A DNA stretch of 64,000 nucleotides from Patiria pectinifera (GCA_029964075.1 CM057133.1:13044699-13108698); one strand, 5' to 3'. Counted from the stretch's first letter, positions 48,769 to 59,500 are shown. The notes: generated by a model from the letters alone, not told the origin. Made by a program: numbers and translations.

Positions 48769-51660
48769 GTAAGTGCATACAACCTCTGTTTATTATGATA
48801 CGTCTTTTCACCCCTGCTATCCACTAAAGGAATAAAGGATCATTTGCGTTTGCTTCATTTTTTTAAATTTTCCAATTAACACCACTCAAATCCAAAGAAG
48901 AAGCTTCAAAATCTAACGGAATTTGAACATTTGATGTTTAATTTTCTTAAAACGTTGCTTGGATTTTCTGAAAAGATGCATAATCCTGGCCCTAAATCCA
49001 ACATGGCGTCACCATTTTCGAATAATTTCACACAAGGTGAACACACTAATCGGTAGGGTTAAACATGACGAGTACAACATCACAAGTAAAGTGAAGCTTA
49101 TTAGAGGAAATGTTCGGAATTTATAAACCCCGAGAGAAGGACTTTTTTTCGGAACCTTTGTGTTTTTCACAGTACAAAAACAATGATTTGAGTGTCAACA
49201 ATAATGTCTCCCTCAACGTCTTGCTCAATTGTTCATTATAACTGAAAAGCAACTCAAATTTAGGGACTTCTCCACCAAGATTTTATAAGAATTGCTTACA
49301 AACGCTCCCGCAACCTTAAACCTGTGTAAAAAGCAATTCTCTTCATATTTTGCTTTCTATAGGAGGGGGGGGGGTTGAAGTTAATCCATTTCCCGTACGG
49401 ACATTGATAATAAATTGCATTACATTTGGCTTTTTATTAATGATTGCTGATGAATCAACGTACATCACATTTGGAATCACGACCATGCACGATTATTTCC
49501 CAAGCAATATTGACAACACGATTTCATTTCCTACAAGCACTCAACATGCGTCCGTTCCGCCTCAGTTTAAGTAAATGAACAAGACAGTGAATCGTGCGAT
49601 TGAGGTATGCCGTTTTGCTATGGAGCGGGGGCAATTTGTTTTGGCGACCTATAGTCACTGGTTATTGGGCGCGTGCGTCATACGTAATGGCAAACGGTCT
49701 TAGGATCTGCTTTTCTTTAAAGAAAGCAATCAATTTCATAATATTGTTGACAAAAGTCCGAAGATCGAGCTCAAAACACTCGCTTAACCTATTGCGCCAA
49801 AAGGGTCATTGTATTGTGCCTTAATATGCTCTTTGCCCGAAGTGAACATCTTACGTTGAGTATAACACTTGACAAATAACCGGTCACTTTACGGAGTGAT
49901 AACTATTACTGAGTAATCGGCAATCGAGTGATTGAAGTTTGTGTAGTTGCACGGGGTCGATAGTGCATATAGAGCTCGTAATCAATTAAATTCGATTGAT
50001 GTGTTTACGAGTAGGGAAATCTTGCCAGGCAGTGTGGTAAGTGATAATTTAGAAACATGCTGTTAATTATTGACCCGATGCGGTGAAATAATCAAGGTAT
50101 AGACTTTAACCAAAACTAGCTTAATGTTGCAAAATTGTTCCTCAAAAATAAAAGGACAAATAATAGAGGCTTTACTTTTGTGGTAGTTCCATTGTAATAC
50201 ACTCGTACTAATGAACAAAACACGTTCTAGGTAGTGTTATATTATGGGGCATATGTAATATAGAGTAGCTGTGCCAAAGGGTTGTTAATAATGAATGAAT
50301 GAATTTCACCGCACTGCAAAGAACATACTAGTATTATCACCAGAACACGGTTCTCAAAGACCTGAAAGACTAGTAACACGAACGCGCCTACTAGACTCTA
50401 CATGGTAAACAAAATTGCGCCCTTTCGTGTTTTTTGGGGGGGTTGGTTAACTCTCGTCTCATGTCCTTAAATGCCTCGAGCGCCCTCTGGAGACAAATTG
50501 CAGTACGGTCAGCCATCAAACCAGCATTGGCGGCGTGACGTACATCGACGTCATTCACGTCAAGTCACTTTAGGGTCACCCACGATCCTTTTTTTTGTCG
50601 CCATGACAATATTTTGTGAGATCTGGTTAGGTTGTATCGCGTTAAGTCCTGCGGGGCCGAATGAAATGGAATAAGTGTCACAGAAAGGGTACGGTGCGTG
50701 CAAATAATCGTGTGGGTTTTTTGTACTTAACTGCAGCAATTAGAAAATCACTATGCCTGACGTATTCAAACAATTGTGTTTTTGTTTGCCAAGAGCAAGA
50801 CTTGAGATCCCTTGTGAGAGTTGCAATTCTATCATGATTCCTTAGTTTGAGTCCCCCTCAGAGACTTGAATTCTAAGGCCCTTGCTTCCCGACGGCCATG
50901 GAGTAATAGAGCAAACAGAAACACTCAATTTATTTTGGAAAGTATCCATCAGTTTTAATCACCCAAAATGACATTTGGGAAGTGCCTGTACTCTTTCAAC
51001 CCTCATAATGGATATTAATATGGACTTTAGATGGCACTGGTTCAGCATTATGTTCAACACACAAAAATAAAGTACTTCCTTAACCGTTTTACCCCATTTT
51101 TCATCTAGGTTCTGATAGCCGCAGTGTCGATTCTTACCAGCCCCTCCAAGCCAGAGACCCTCGCTAGACCGAACACAAACGGCATGATGCATGTGGTGGA
51201 ACTCTTCTGCCTGTTTGGTGTCGGTTTTTACGCCAGCGGCCTGTACAACCTGCTACTGATCTTGGGCTGCTGCCTGGCCGCCTTCAAGGCCCGTAAGGTA
51301 CCCAGCAACTACAACGAGTCCAAGTTCATCGCGGTCAGCGTCTACTCCACCCTGGTGCTGTGCCTGGCCGCCGTGCCGGTCTACACCACGGCCGTGGACG
51401 TGCTGCAGAAACTGGCCACGGTGTGCCTCGCCGTACAGCTCAACGCCTACCTGACGCTGGTCTGTGTCTACCTGCCCAAGCTCTGTGCTATCCTCTTCGT
51501 CAAAGAGTGCGGGGTGACCCTGATGGCTTGCAACACCGCTCCCTGCACGCAGGCACCACCAGAATCTGTTCACCGGAACCTACGCTTGGTTGATGCCATT
51601 AAGGTTCACCCTATGCCATCCATTGACACGTCTGTCCCCTGCAGATCATCCATTATTTAA
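46735..51660 (+). CDS. Metabotropic glutamate receptor-like class C GPCR (two exons, 861 aa)
   Basis: A plasma-membrane class C GPCR. Exon 1 is 46735-48768 and exon 2 is 51109-51660, joined in phase 0 within TM4. Domains: signal peptide (1-25), Venus-flytrap ligand domain (about 30-480), nine-cysteine domain (Cys 491-541), seven helices (about 555-805) and a short tail. mGluR hallmarks include KSSSREL before TM2, RPRFISPKSQ before TM4, PSNYNESKFIAVSVYST leading into TM6 and PCRSS in the tail. The ATG at 46735 is chosen because it begins a clean signal peptide. By eye, several mGluR glutamate contacts are replaced (T188 to H, Y236 to H, D318 to Q, K409 to E, mGluR1 numbering), while S165 and D208 remain. 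Glutamate is therefore probably not the ligand. Family membership is secure; orthology and ligand are not. Confidence 0.9.
48769..51108 (+). other. Intron of the mGluR-like gene (2.34 kb)
   Basis: Bounded by GTAAGT and TTTTTCATCTAG. Nothing else in it is supported; short open frames at 49350-49824 and 50471-50674 lack motifs. It contains a G run near 49361. Confidence 0.85.
51109..51660 (+). CDS. mGluR-like receptor exon 2: TM4 end to TM7 and C-terminal tail
   Basis: 183 codons plus stop, beginning VLIAAVSILTS in frame with exon 1. It encodes the end of TM4, a short ECL2, TM5, the FNEAK-like loop (YNESKF), TM6, TM7 and a tail of about 55 residues. The tail keeps a DAIKVH...PCRSS segment similar to the proximal tail of group I mGluRs but lacks the long Homer-binding extension. 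Confidence 0.9.
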   Translation, partial: VLIAAVSILTSPSKPETLARPNTNGMMHVVELFCLFGVGFYASGLYNLLLILGCCLAAFKARKVPSNYNESKFIAVSVYSTLVLCLAAVPVYTTAVDVLQKLATVCLAVQLNAYLTLVCVYLPKLCAILFVKECGVTLMACNTAPCTQAPPESVHRNLRLVDAIKVHPMPSIDTSVPCRSSII

Positions 51661-51979
51661 ACAGGGGGAAATGTGTACGACAACGCCGTTTAAGAAAAGA
51701 ATCAAGGGGGAGCAAAATGGAACAACCCATGTTAATTGACATAATTATACTTCTACTATCGCCAAAAAAACGGGAAAGCAATTTTTATAAATGTCAATTT
51801 ATGCGAGACGCACTTCAGAGGCCTAAGTCAAGTAAACACCAAATTATCCATTTTTACCTTCCAGCGCTAACTGACCCGTACTATAAAAGCATTGAACTGG
51901 CAAACTCGGGGCTGCAGCTATAAATACGAGTATAAAGTTACTGAGCGGTCAAACAGCATGATACATCAATGACGCAGGC
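51661..51979 (+). promoter_or_regulatory. Short intergenic region with TATA-like boxes upstream of GPCR copy 1
   Basis: Only 319 bp separate the mGluR-like stop from the next start. CTATAAAAGC at 51881-51890, and CTATAAATACGAGTATAAAG around 51919-51938, are TATA-like and lie 42-99 bp upstream of the ATG. The spacing from the second pair leaves room for only a short 5' leader. Promoter function is inferred. Confidence 0.45.
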
Positions 51980-53221
51980 ATGGATGCATCCAGCGCGCTG
52001 AACGTGACATGGCTACACGCTGACGGAGCTTTTGCACTGGACAAATCACTATGGTACAATCTGAGTTTGATCGTGCTGATAGTGTTGGGATCGGTGGGCA
52101 ACGGTCTGTGCTGCTATGCTGTGGTTAGATACAAGTTTCTACGGACGGTGCCAAATTTCCACATCACCTCTCTGGCGGTGTCGGACCTGTTTGTGTGCGT
52201 GTTGGTCTTGCCCCTGACTGTCTATAACGGGCTTAGGACGGGAGAATGGAACTTGGGCGGTTTCATGTGTCACCTGTGGCCTTTCTTCGTCTCCGTGGGA
52301 TCCTTGTCTTGCAAACTAACGCTGTGCGTGATTTCCGTGGACCGTTATCTGTCGATCGCTGCGCCCGTTAAGTACTTGAAGTACCGTAAACCTCGGATTG
52401 CGCTGGCCGTCATCACCGCGACGTGGCTGGCTGTATTCGTCACGTCCTCGCCTTTAATTTCCTTGACTTCGCACTATCGCGGAAGCGAATGTTTTCCAAC
52501 AGAAACCATCTTTGACATCCGGGCCACCCTGGCTGTATGCTTATTCGTGCTCCCCACTTGCGTTCTGGTGGTTGTGAACGTTGGTACGGCTCGGGCTATT
52601 TGGAAGATCAACCGCCCGCGGCGAATTGGTCCTGGGAGAAACCCAGATGCGCCTGGGATCGAGAATGTCCCTGCACCAAATCAGCGTGATGTCCAAGCGG
52701 ACGTGTTGAAAATGCAGCAAATACGATCAGAGAAGCCCGGTTGCAGCACCCATAGGTCTTCGACCACGAGGTACCCGGCTGGCTTGGAAGCTGATGACAC
52801 CACGATGGCAAACATCCCCGGTCCATCCTTCTCCAAAGAGCCCCAAAGAGTCGCTTCCAGTGCCGCCGTAGCTGCGGTCACAGTAATTCATGTCAACCGC
52901 CGTCAGCAGCGGGACACAGGCCCACACCCAAATCAGCAGCCGAGGATAGAAGATATCATAGCGGCCCGCAGGAAGAAATCCTTTGCAGTGATAGCCGTAG
53001 TTGTCGGCTCCTACATAGTCTGCTGGCTGCCTTTCTTCAGCATCATCCTGTACTCCAAACAGCATCCTGAGGTCTACCAAACCCCAGTTGCTCCCTGGCC
53101 GCTGGTAGCTAGCCTATGGTTAGGCTTTCTTAATTCCACCATCAACCCAATCATTTACGCCTCTATGAAGAGAGACTACAAGCGAGCCATGAAGATGATG
53201 CTACGGTGCAGGCGTGCTTAA
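51980..53221 (+). CDS. Rhodopsin-class (amine-receptor-like) GPCR, copy 1, intronless, 413 aa
   Basis: A seven-helix class A GPCR in a single exon, expected in the plasma membrane. Seen: GNG in TM1 (N41), LAVSDL in TM2, conserved Cys97 and ECL2 Cys171, DRY at 121-123, a long third intracellular loop (about 205-335), CWLPFF at 348-353 and NPIIY at 389-393. TM7 WLGFLN (W380, G382) and the F352-F353 pair are typical of biogenic-amine receptors. The amine-binding Asp at 3.32 is Val104, and TM5 lacks the usual serines, so a classical amine ligand is unlikely. The ATG context is good and lies just after TATA-like boxes. The adjacent copy 2 is a tandem duplicate with a nearly identical C-terminal half. 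The orphan receptor family is not named because I do not recognise the closest vertebrate relative. Confidence 0.9.
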   Translation: MDASSALNVTWLHADGAFALDKSLWYNLSLIVLIVLGSVGNGLCCYAVVRYKFLRTVPNFHITSLAVSDLFVCVLVLPLTVYNGLRTGEWNLGGFMCHLWPFFVSVGSLSCKLTLCVISVDRYLSIAAPVKYLKYRKPRIALAVITATWLAVFVTSSPLISLTSHYRGSECFPTETIFDIRATLAVCLFVLPTCVLVVVNVGTARAIWKINRPRRIGPGRNPDAPGIENVPAPNQRDVQADVLKMQQIRSEKPGCSTHRSSTTRYPAGLEADDTTMANIPGPSFSKEPQRVASSAAVAAVTVIHVNRRQQRDTGPHPNQQPRIEDIIAARRKKSFAVIAVVVGSYIVCWLPFFSIILYSKQHPEVYQTPVAPWPLVASLWLGFLNSTINPIIYASMKRDYKRAMKMMLRCRRA

Positions 53222-53668
53222 ATCCGCACCGTGCTGCGCAGAAACCGAGACGTTGCGACATGCCACAAGTGTCACTCTTTGCATATACATATAGCAGCTT
53301 TTAAAAACCACGAACTTGAAACGCGAATTGAAGTTAAATTTGATATGATAAGGTTACATGGAAATTTCGATGCAGAAAAAAAATTCGCCCTGATAAAAGC
53401 ATGGCGGTCAGTGTATGCGAGTCGAGTAATATTGATTGCGCTTGCATTCCCCCCCCCCATTTTTTTTTAGATCTTAACTATAAACTCTGCAGGCGGCAAA
53501 CGTCATCGGCTGTATGGAAACCATGCTAACGGAAAGTGGCATAAGGGCCATTTGACGTCCAATATTATAACATTATTCGCAATGCTCGCTCTGACGTCAT
53601 CGTTTGAACGTATATAAAAACACCCGCCGCATGAAAAGGAAAGATCATTCAGCCGTTGAAGTACAAAC
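53222..53668 (+). promoter_or_regulatory. Intergenic spacer with CRE and TATA box before GPCR copy 2
   Basis: The left part is homologous to the sequence after copy 2 (about 54899-55215), so it belongs to the duplicated unit. A full palindromic CRE, TGACGTCA, lies at 53592-53599, followed by TATATAAAAA at 53611-53620 and the ATG at 53669. This tight arrangement looks like a compact cAMP-responsive core promoter. A poly-C/poly-T run lies at about 53449-53469. Confidence 0.6.
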
Positions 53669-54898
53669 ATGGATTCATCGAACTCTTCACTCAGTGTGTC
53701 AGGCAGCGAGGCCTATGGAGCTTTTGCATTGGACAAATCATTATGGTTCAATCTGAGTTTGATCGTGATGATAGTGTTGGGATCGGTGGGCAACGGTATG
53801 TGCTGCTACGCGGTAGCAAAGTACAAATTTCTGCGGACGGTGCCCAATTTCTACATCACCGCCCTCTGTGTGTCGGACCTGATCATGTGCGTATTTGTTT
53901 TGCCCCCGATGGTCTTCAATGGATTCCACGAAGATGGCTGGGTCTTGGGAAAACTCATCTGTCGTCTGTGGATTTTTCTTTTTTCCGTGGGGGCCATGTC
54001 CTCGATACTGGTACTGTGCATGATTTCCGTGGACCGTTACCTGTCGATCGCCACGCCCGTTAAATACTTGAAGTACCGTAAACCTCGGATAGCGCTGGCC
54101 GTCATTATCGGGGGCTGGCTTGCAGTGGTCGGTGTATCGGTCGTCTTCACCCGACAGGCTTATCACGCTAACTGGTGTTATCTTGGATCACCGACTGAGC
54201 CATATCGACGTCTTTCATTATGTATGTTCTGGATTCCCACGACTATTCTCGTGATCGTGAACGTGGGTACAGCTCGGGCCATTTGGAAGATCGACCGCCC
54301 GCGGCGAATTGGTCCAGCAAGAAACCCAAATGTGCCCAGGCCAGCCCCGGTACACTATCAGCGTGATGTCCAAGCAGACGTGTTGGAGATGCAACAAATA
54401 AGATCTGACATGCCCAGTTGCAGCAGCCGCAGGTCTACGACCATGAGGTACCCCGTGACTGGTGTGAAAGCTGATGACGCCACGATGGCAAACATCCCCG
54501 GTCCATCCTTCTCCAAAGAGCCCCAAAGAGCCGCTTCCAGTGCCGCCGTAACTCCGGTCACAGCGCCCGTCAACCGCCGTCAGCAGCAGGACACGGACCC
54601 ACGGCCCAATCAGCAGCTGAGGATAGAAGATATCATAGCGGCTCGCAGGAAGAAATCCTTTGCAATGATTGCCGTAGTTGTCGGCTCTTACATAGTCCGC
54701 TGGCTGCCTTTCTTCAGCATCATCCTGTACTCCAAACAGCATCCTGAGGTCTACCAAACCCCAGTTGCTCCCTGGCCGCTGGTAGCTAGCCTATGGTTAG
54801 GCTTTCTCAATTCCACCATCAACCCAATCATTTACGCCTCTATGAAGAGAGACTACAAGCGAGCCATGAAGATGATGCTACGGTGCAGGCGTGCTTAA
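53669..54898 (+). CDS. Rhodopsin-class (amine-receptor-like) GPCR, copy 2, intronless, 409 aa
   Basis: A tandem paralogue of the preceding receptor with the same architecture: TM1 GNG, Cys98 and an ECL2 cysteine, DRY at 122-124, a long third intracellular loop, and C-terminal WLGFLN and NPIIY. Position 3.32 is Phe105 rather than Asp, again arguing against an amine ligand. Position 6.47, normally Cys in the CWLP motif, is Arg344 (RWLPFF), a non-conservative change beside the toggle-switch tryptophan. From about TM6 to the stop the nucleotide sequence differs from copy 1 at only a handful of sites, whereas TM2 to TM5 have diverged strongly. The frame is intact. The receptor could be functional with altered activation or be early in decay; I favour functional because no stop or frameshift is present. 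Confidence 0.9.
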   Translation: MDSSNSSLSVSGSEAYGAFALDKSLWFNLSLIVMIVLGSVGNGMCCYAVAKYKFLRTVPNFYITALCVSDLIMCVFVLPPMVFNGFHEDGWVLGKLICRLWIFLFSVGAMSSILVLCMISVDRYLSIATPVKYLKYRKPRIALAVIIGGWLAVVGVSVVFTRQAYHANWCYLGSPTEPYRRLSLCMFWIPTTILVIVNVGTARAIWKIDRPRRIGPARNPNVPRPAPVHYQRDVQADVLEMQQIRSDMPSCSSRRSTTMRYPVTGVKADDATMANIPGPSFSKEPQRAASSAAVTPVTAPVNRRQQQDTDPRPNQQLRIEDIIAARRKKSFAMIAVVVGSYIVRWLPFFSIILYSKQHPEVYQTPVAPWPLVASLWLGFLNSTINPIIYASMKRDYKRAMKMMLRCRRA

Positions 54899-56459
54899 AT
54901 CCGCACATGCGCTGAAACCGAGACATTGCGACCAATGCCACAAGTGTCACTGTTTATATATAGCAGCTTTTAAAAACCAAGAAAAAAACGCTAAAAATGT
55001 TAACTTGTGTTACCGATATGATAAAGTTACTTGGATATTTCGATGCAGAAACAACACAAAAATCAGCCCAGATGAAAGCGTGACGGTCACTGTGTGCGAG
55101 TCAAGAATTTGATTACGCTTGATTTTTGTTTTGAGATTAATTTAAATAGATTTTATTTTAATTTTTCTTAACTATACAAACTCTGCGGGTGGCAAACGTC
55201 ATCGTCTGTGCGGAATAAGGCCCGAGAAAATCGCGGCGATGAGTCGCACGGGCTGTACAGGGCGAGTAAAAAAAACGAAACCCAAATGTTGGGACCATTG
55301 TTTCAGGGAAGTTTTGCATGTAGCACTTTCAAAATCTAGGATATGAAAGCCCAATTCATGACCTTTCTTTTAGTACAAGAATTATTCAAATCACTCATGT
55401 ACTTTTTCAAATCACGGAATTTTAAACACAACCACCGTTTTAAGGTTCTGTCCACGGATCGCAAAAAAAGTTCAGTGTTCTTTCAGCAAAACGAAAACAA
55501 ATCACATAGGGATGTGTGTTAATTGTTTTCGTTTTGTTGAAAGAACGCACACCTTTTTGGTGATCCGTGGACAGAACCTTAAAACGGTGGTTGTGTTTAA
55601 AATTCCGTAACTTGAAAAGTTCATGAGTGATTTGAATGATTCTTGTACTAAAAGAAAGCTTATGAATTGGGCTTTTATATCCTAGATTTTGAAAGTGCTA
55701 CATGCAGACTTTCCTTAAAACAATGGTCCCAACATTTGGGTTTCGTGTTTTTTTACTCACCCTGTACTACCGCGGGCTGAATAAGCCCGTGATTAAGCTC
55801 GTGGTTCAGCCCGATAAGGAAAAGTACGTTAAAAATTCATGGCCCTTCCCCTCCCCCGCAAACATTCGTAAAAGGACGCTTTTCATCTTATATTTGTCGG
55901 AGACTGCGATATCATTTTGTTGTTTTGTACGGAAGCGTGGACGGGCCTCAAAACACAGCGTTCTGTCCTTAGTAAGACAGGCAAATGAAATCAACATATT
56001 AAATAATCATATCACGGTCACTTTCGACGACAAGCATTTCAGACCTCCAATAATAACGGGTCAACAAATCACCAGGAAATCTGTGTCTTGAAAATAACAT
56101 AATGTTGACTAATTATTTCGATTTTATGCTTTACGGAAGCTGCGAAAGGCCATTTTTATCGACGTAATTGATCGAACATCTCGGTAAAAGGTTCGCATCG
56201 ATCTTTCACAGTATGGCCGCATGATAATAATGGGTGGGGTAATGCCACAGATGCGATTACGTAAGAGTCACCGCGGAATCAGAGTGTTAAAAATCAAGTG
56301 GGAAAAGTGATTTTCGTGTTGATGTAGAGATGGTGCACGCGGAGATGCGCACATAGGCTTAAATCAAAATACCATCCCCTCGGAGTTCATTCCGTTGAAC
56401 TGGAGAAGTGAAGTTTTGCGTCCATTCCTGGAAGACTTGAACTGACTGCGGTGGACGGA
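54899..56459. other. Intergenic region between GPCR copy 2 and the SRCR gene
   Basis: The first 300 bp are duplicated downstream flank shared with copy 1. A 511-bp foldback element occupies 55256-55766. The remaining roughly 690 bp show no feature I can support; no clear TATA box precedes the SRCR start. Confidence 0.7.
55256..55766. mobile_element. Long foldback (palindromic) DNA element with TA target duplication
   Basis: Almost the entire element is an inverted repeat. CAGGGCGAGTAAAAAAAACG at the left end is matched by the complement of the right end (ACTCACCCTG), and the similarity runs inward for about 240 bp per arm to a short loop near 55500-55520. TA dinucleotides flank both ends (55256-55257 and 55765-55766), as for Tc1/mariner-like insertion. 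No transposase is present, so it is non-autonomous. Arm similarity is high, suggesting a fairly young insertion. Confidence 0.85.
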
Positions 56460-56565
56460 ATGGTGCTAGTGCTACGGGCTGACGGGCTACTGAAGGTCCT
56501 TCTGATGGCGACGTCAGTCGGTCTGGCACGGTGTGTCAGCTTCGGCACATCGGCATCCGATCTCG
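56460..56565 (+). CDS. SRCR receptor exon 1: signal peptide
   Basis: The ATG at 56460 opens MVLVLRADGLLKVLLMATSV, a signal-peptide-like start, and reaches the donor GTGAGT with one base of the next codon. A second in-frame ATG at 56505 would give a weaker signal. A 5' non-coding exon cannot be excluded. Confidence 0.7.
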
Positions 56566-59500
56566 GTGAGTTGCTATTAGGAGTTGTGTATTGCAAAAGA
56601 CTTCAATGTTGCAATGGCGTCTTCTTTCTCTCAGGCATTTCAACTTAAAAACGGGCTCATCTGGTGTATAGTTTTATAGAATAAATCGTATGAAACTGCA
56701 TTTGTTTGAAAACAGGTTCATGCAGGCAAACATTTGCAGGCTGCACTTCGTTTGACGCAAGGAGCGCCGTTTATCGTACTATTTGAATAATTATTTAAAA
56801 GATAAATATTAAATAACATGTCCTGTACACAGGCGGATGTATAGACCCGACTTCGGTAGTTTCTACGGTGCAATAATAACGCTAAATTTAAATTAAAATA
56901 GGCCCCCTGTTCGCCATCGGTCCTTTCTTTTCGTATTTTTCCAACCCCTCTCGGGGGGGGGGGGGCCTGGGAGCATCAAGGCCCCCCTCCCCAGCCCCTG
57001 GATTATTTTCTTCTTTGTCAATAGTTTATTTTCTTTGTGTAATTCCCTTTTGCCATTTGATTGTTCATCTTGTTTATCTTTCGTAAGAACATTTTGATTT
57101 GGCTGCCTACTTGTTTGTTCTTTTTGTTTCGTGATCAATTCGTTTTTTGTTCACTTTGTTTACCTGAACGTTTTTGTATAGTTTTGGTTTGGACTACATG
57201 TAGTTGCACGAAAATGTGATTATGGAATTATCGTTTTTGTTGCATCCATATAATTATATCCAGTATGTTTTAATCCCATGTGTATTATATTTGCGTTTGT
57301 CCGCTTGTTTGTATGTCTCTGTATTTGTCATGTTGTCATTTCGGTTTTGTTTTGTCAAGGCATCGCCATATAAGTCCCCGGCTTCGGAAGATGCCCCCAT
57401 AATTGCCTTTTTTTATGGTCCTTTCTTGCTTAGATATTTCCATGTACATTTAGAATAATATTACTTTAATTATATTACTTATTAATTTATTTTGTTACAT
57501 TGTCTTGTTTTCTTTTTGGCATTATGGAAATAAATGTTGATTGATTGAATGTTTTTGCGCTAACGGCCAACACTCCACCATTCCCCTTTTAAATTATTAT
57601 GAAGTTTTCGGTAATCGGACTCATATTTTGCTATTATGAACAAATTTTTCAACTCATCTGAGCTCGTGCGGACCATTAAAACGAGCAGCAACGAGCGAGC
57701 TGAATGCCCGTAATGACAACCATTAGGTTCCAAAAATAATGCGTGGTCATTTTGGCGGGCATTGTACTCAGCTAGAAGAATAAGTAAAGAGTTCGCAAGA
57801 ACCGAACGACACCGCGCGTCTCTCGTGCACTGTGTGCATTCAACTTTTTTGTGCATTACGTACTTACTCTATAGGCCTTCAATGTGACATGGGTTTCGAG
57901 ATACTTTCACGTCATTAATTATTTTTGATGGCATATTGTGCGATCGATATTGCTCGATGTGCTTAATGCGCACACTAACGACATGAATACATCTGAAGAA
58001 CATAAATCCTATATGTTGCAATATTTCTTAACAAGTCTATGATAACACGAGGCTATTGTTCCATGTAGGCTTTCTCCTGCATTCTATAAAGGTAACTGAA
58101 AATAAATCTAGGAATTTTAGCGTTTGATTTATTTTTGACCCAATTTTTACTAGTATAATTTCATTCAAGTCACCGGCTATGTGTGTGTATGGGGGGGGGG
58201 GGGGTCGAAAATCGGCAAAGAGGATCAAGTGAACAGCGCCACCTAGGGGATGTTGGTAGAGGGAATGAGGTGACATCACACGTTAAAAAGGGTTCTGTAG
58301 GCAGAGGCCACCGTAATAGCGCCACCAATATGTACACAACAAACATAAGCGAACCGAAAATGCGCACATGTCAGGGATTGAGAATTATACAAGTAATTTT
58401 AAATCTCACTTTTTTGATATTTTAAATAATTGTTTTCTTCGCACTCTTTTTTCCAATAAGTTGGCTACCTGGGCGGTGGTGCGGCTAGGAACGAGGGCTG
58501 GCTCCAGCTCTACGTAGACAACACGTGGGTTACCGTCTGCAACCGTAACTGGACCTACGACTCGGCGGACTACACCTGCCGCAGGCTAGGCTTCGACGGT
58601 GTCCGACCGGACGGCTGGGGTGTGCACCTGGGCGAGGGTACCGGCCCTTCGTGGTGTCTCGACGGTGGCGATCAGGGAGACTGGGAACTGGTGCCGTGTC
58701 CTGTTGATGGCGATGACGTGTGCACACATAGTGATGACGTCGGCCTGAGTTGCGTATGGGATCCTGAACCTGACGACTTCCTGAGTAAGCCTGTGAATTG
58801 TCTGTGCGTCAACAATCGGTGTGTTCAGCGCAAATTTGGACCTTGCACAAATTGATTGCCCTTAATTCAATCGACCTAATTCATAGGCTAACCAACTCAG
58901 GAATAAGGACAACAGATTTGCGCAAGTTTCAAAGTTGCGTTGAACAGATGCATGGTGACTTTTAAGGGAAGATGGTGTGCGATAACTAAAGTAATGTTCG
59001 ATCCCAAACAAAACCACATGGGCAATCAACGCATTCTCCTGAGGACGCGTCGACGCGTCACACTATACACCGGCTCTTTCAGAATTCAGAGCATTCACGA
59101 AATGTTTTCCTCCAACTCCGCCCCTCTGTGTATTCCACCATGTACAAATTCAACTTTCATATCATTAATTTGAGTTTCTTTATTTCTCATTTTAGTGTGT
59201 GCAACGGTGGTGCTGTATAGGGATTGTACTCTGAAAGTTACAGCGCCTCAAATTTGCATATGGGAAAAATTGCACATCGTTCGTATCAGGGTTTTTTCAC
59301 GATAATCTTTATGCTTAAACAAACTATTTTCATTACTGTAAAATCAGTTTCTCATCAAAATAATGGGCTGGTTATGGAACTTTTTTTTACCACTTCACTA
59401 ATTGTTTGATCTCCTTTGCCCTTTATTTGACAGATCGCCTAGGCTACATGTTCCGCCTCACAGGCCCCGCAGTGGGACAGGGCGAGGGCCGCGTGGAGGT

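Noticed and set aside
53656-54063. Alternative-frame plus-strand ORF over the start of GPCR copy 2
   Set aside because: Out-of-frame shadow of the conserved seven-helix frame.
55702-56091. 129-codon plus-strand open frame
   Set aside because: It begins inside the right arm of the foldback element and has no motif.
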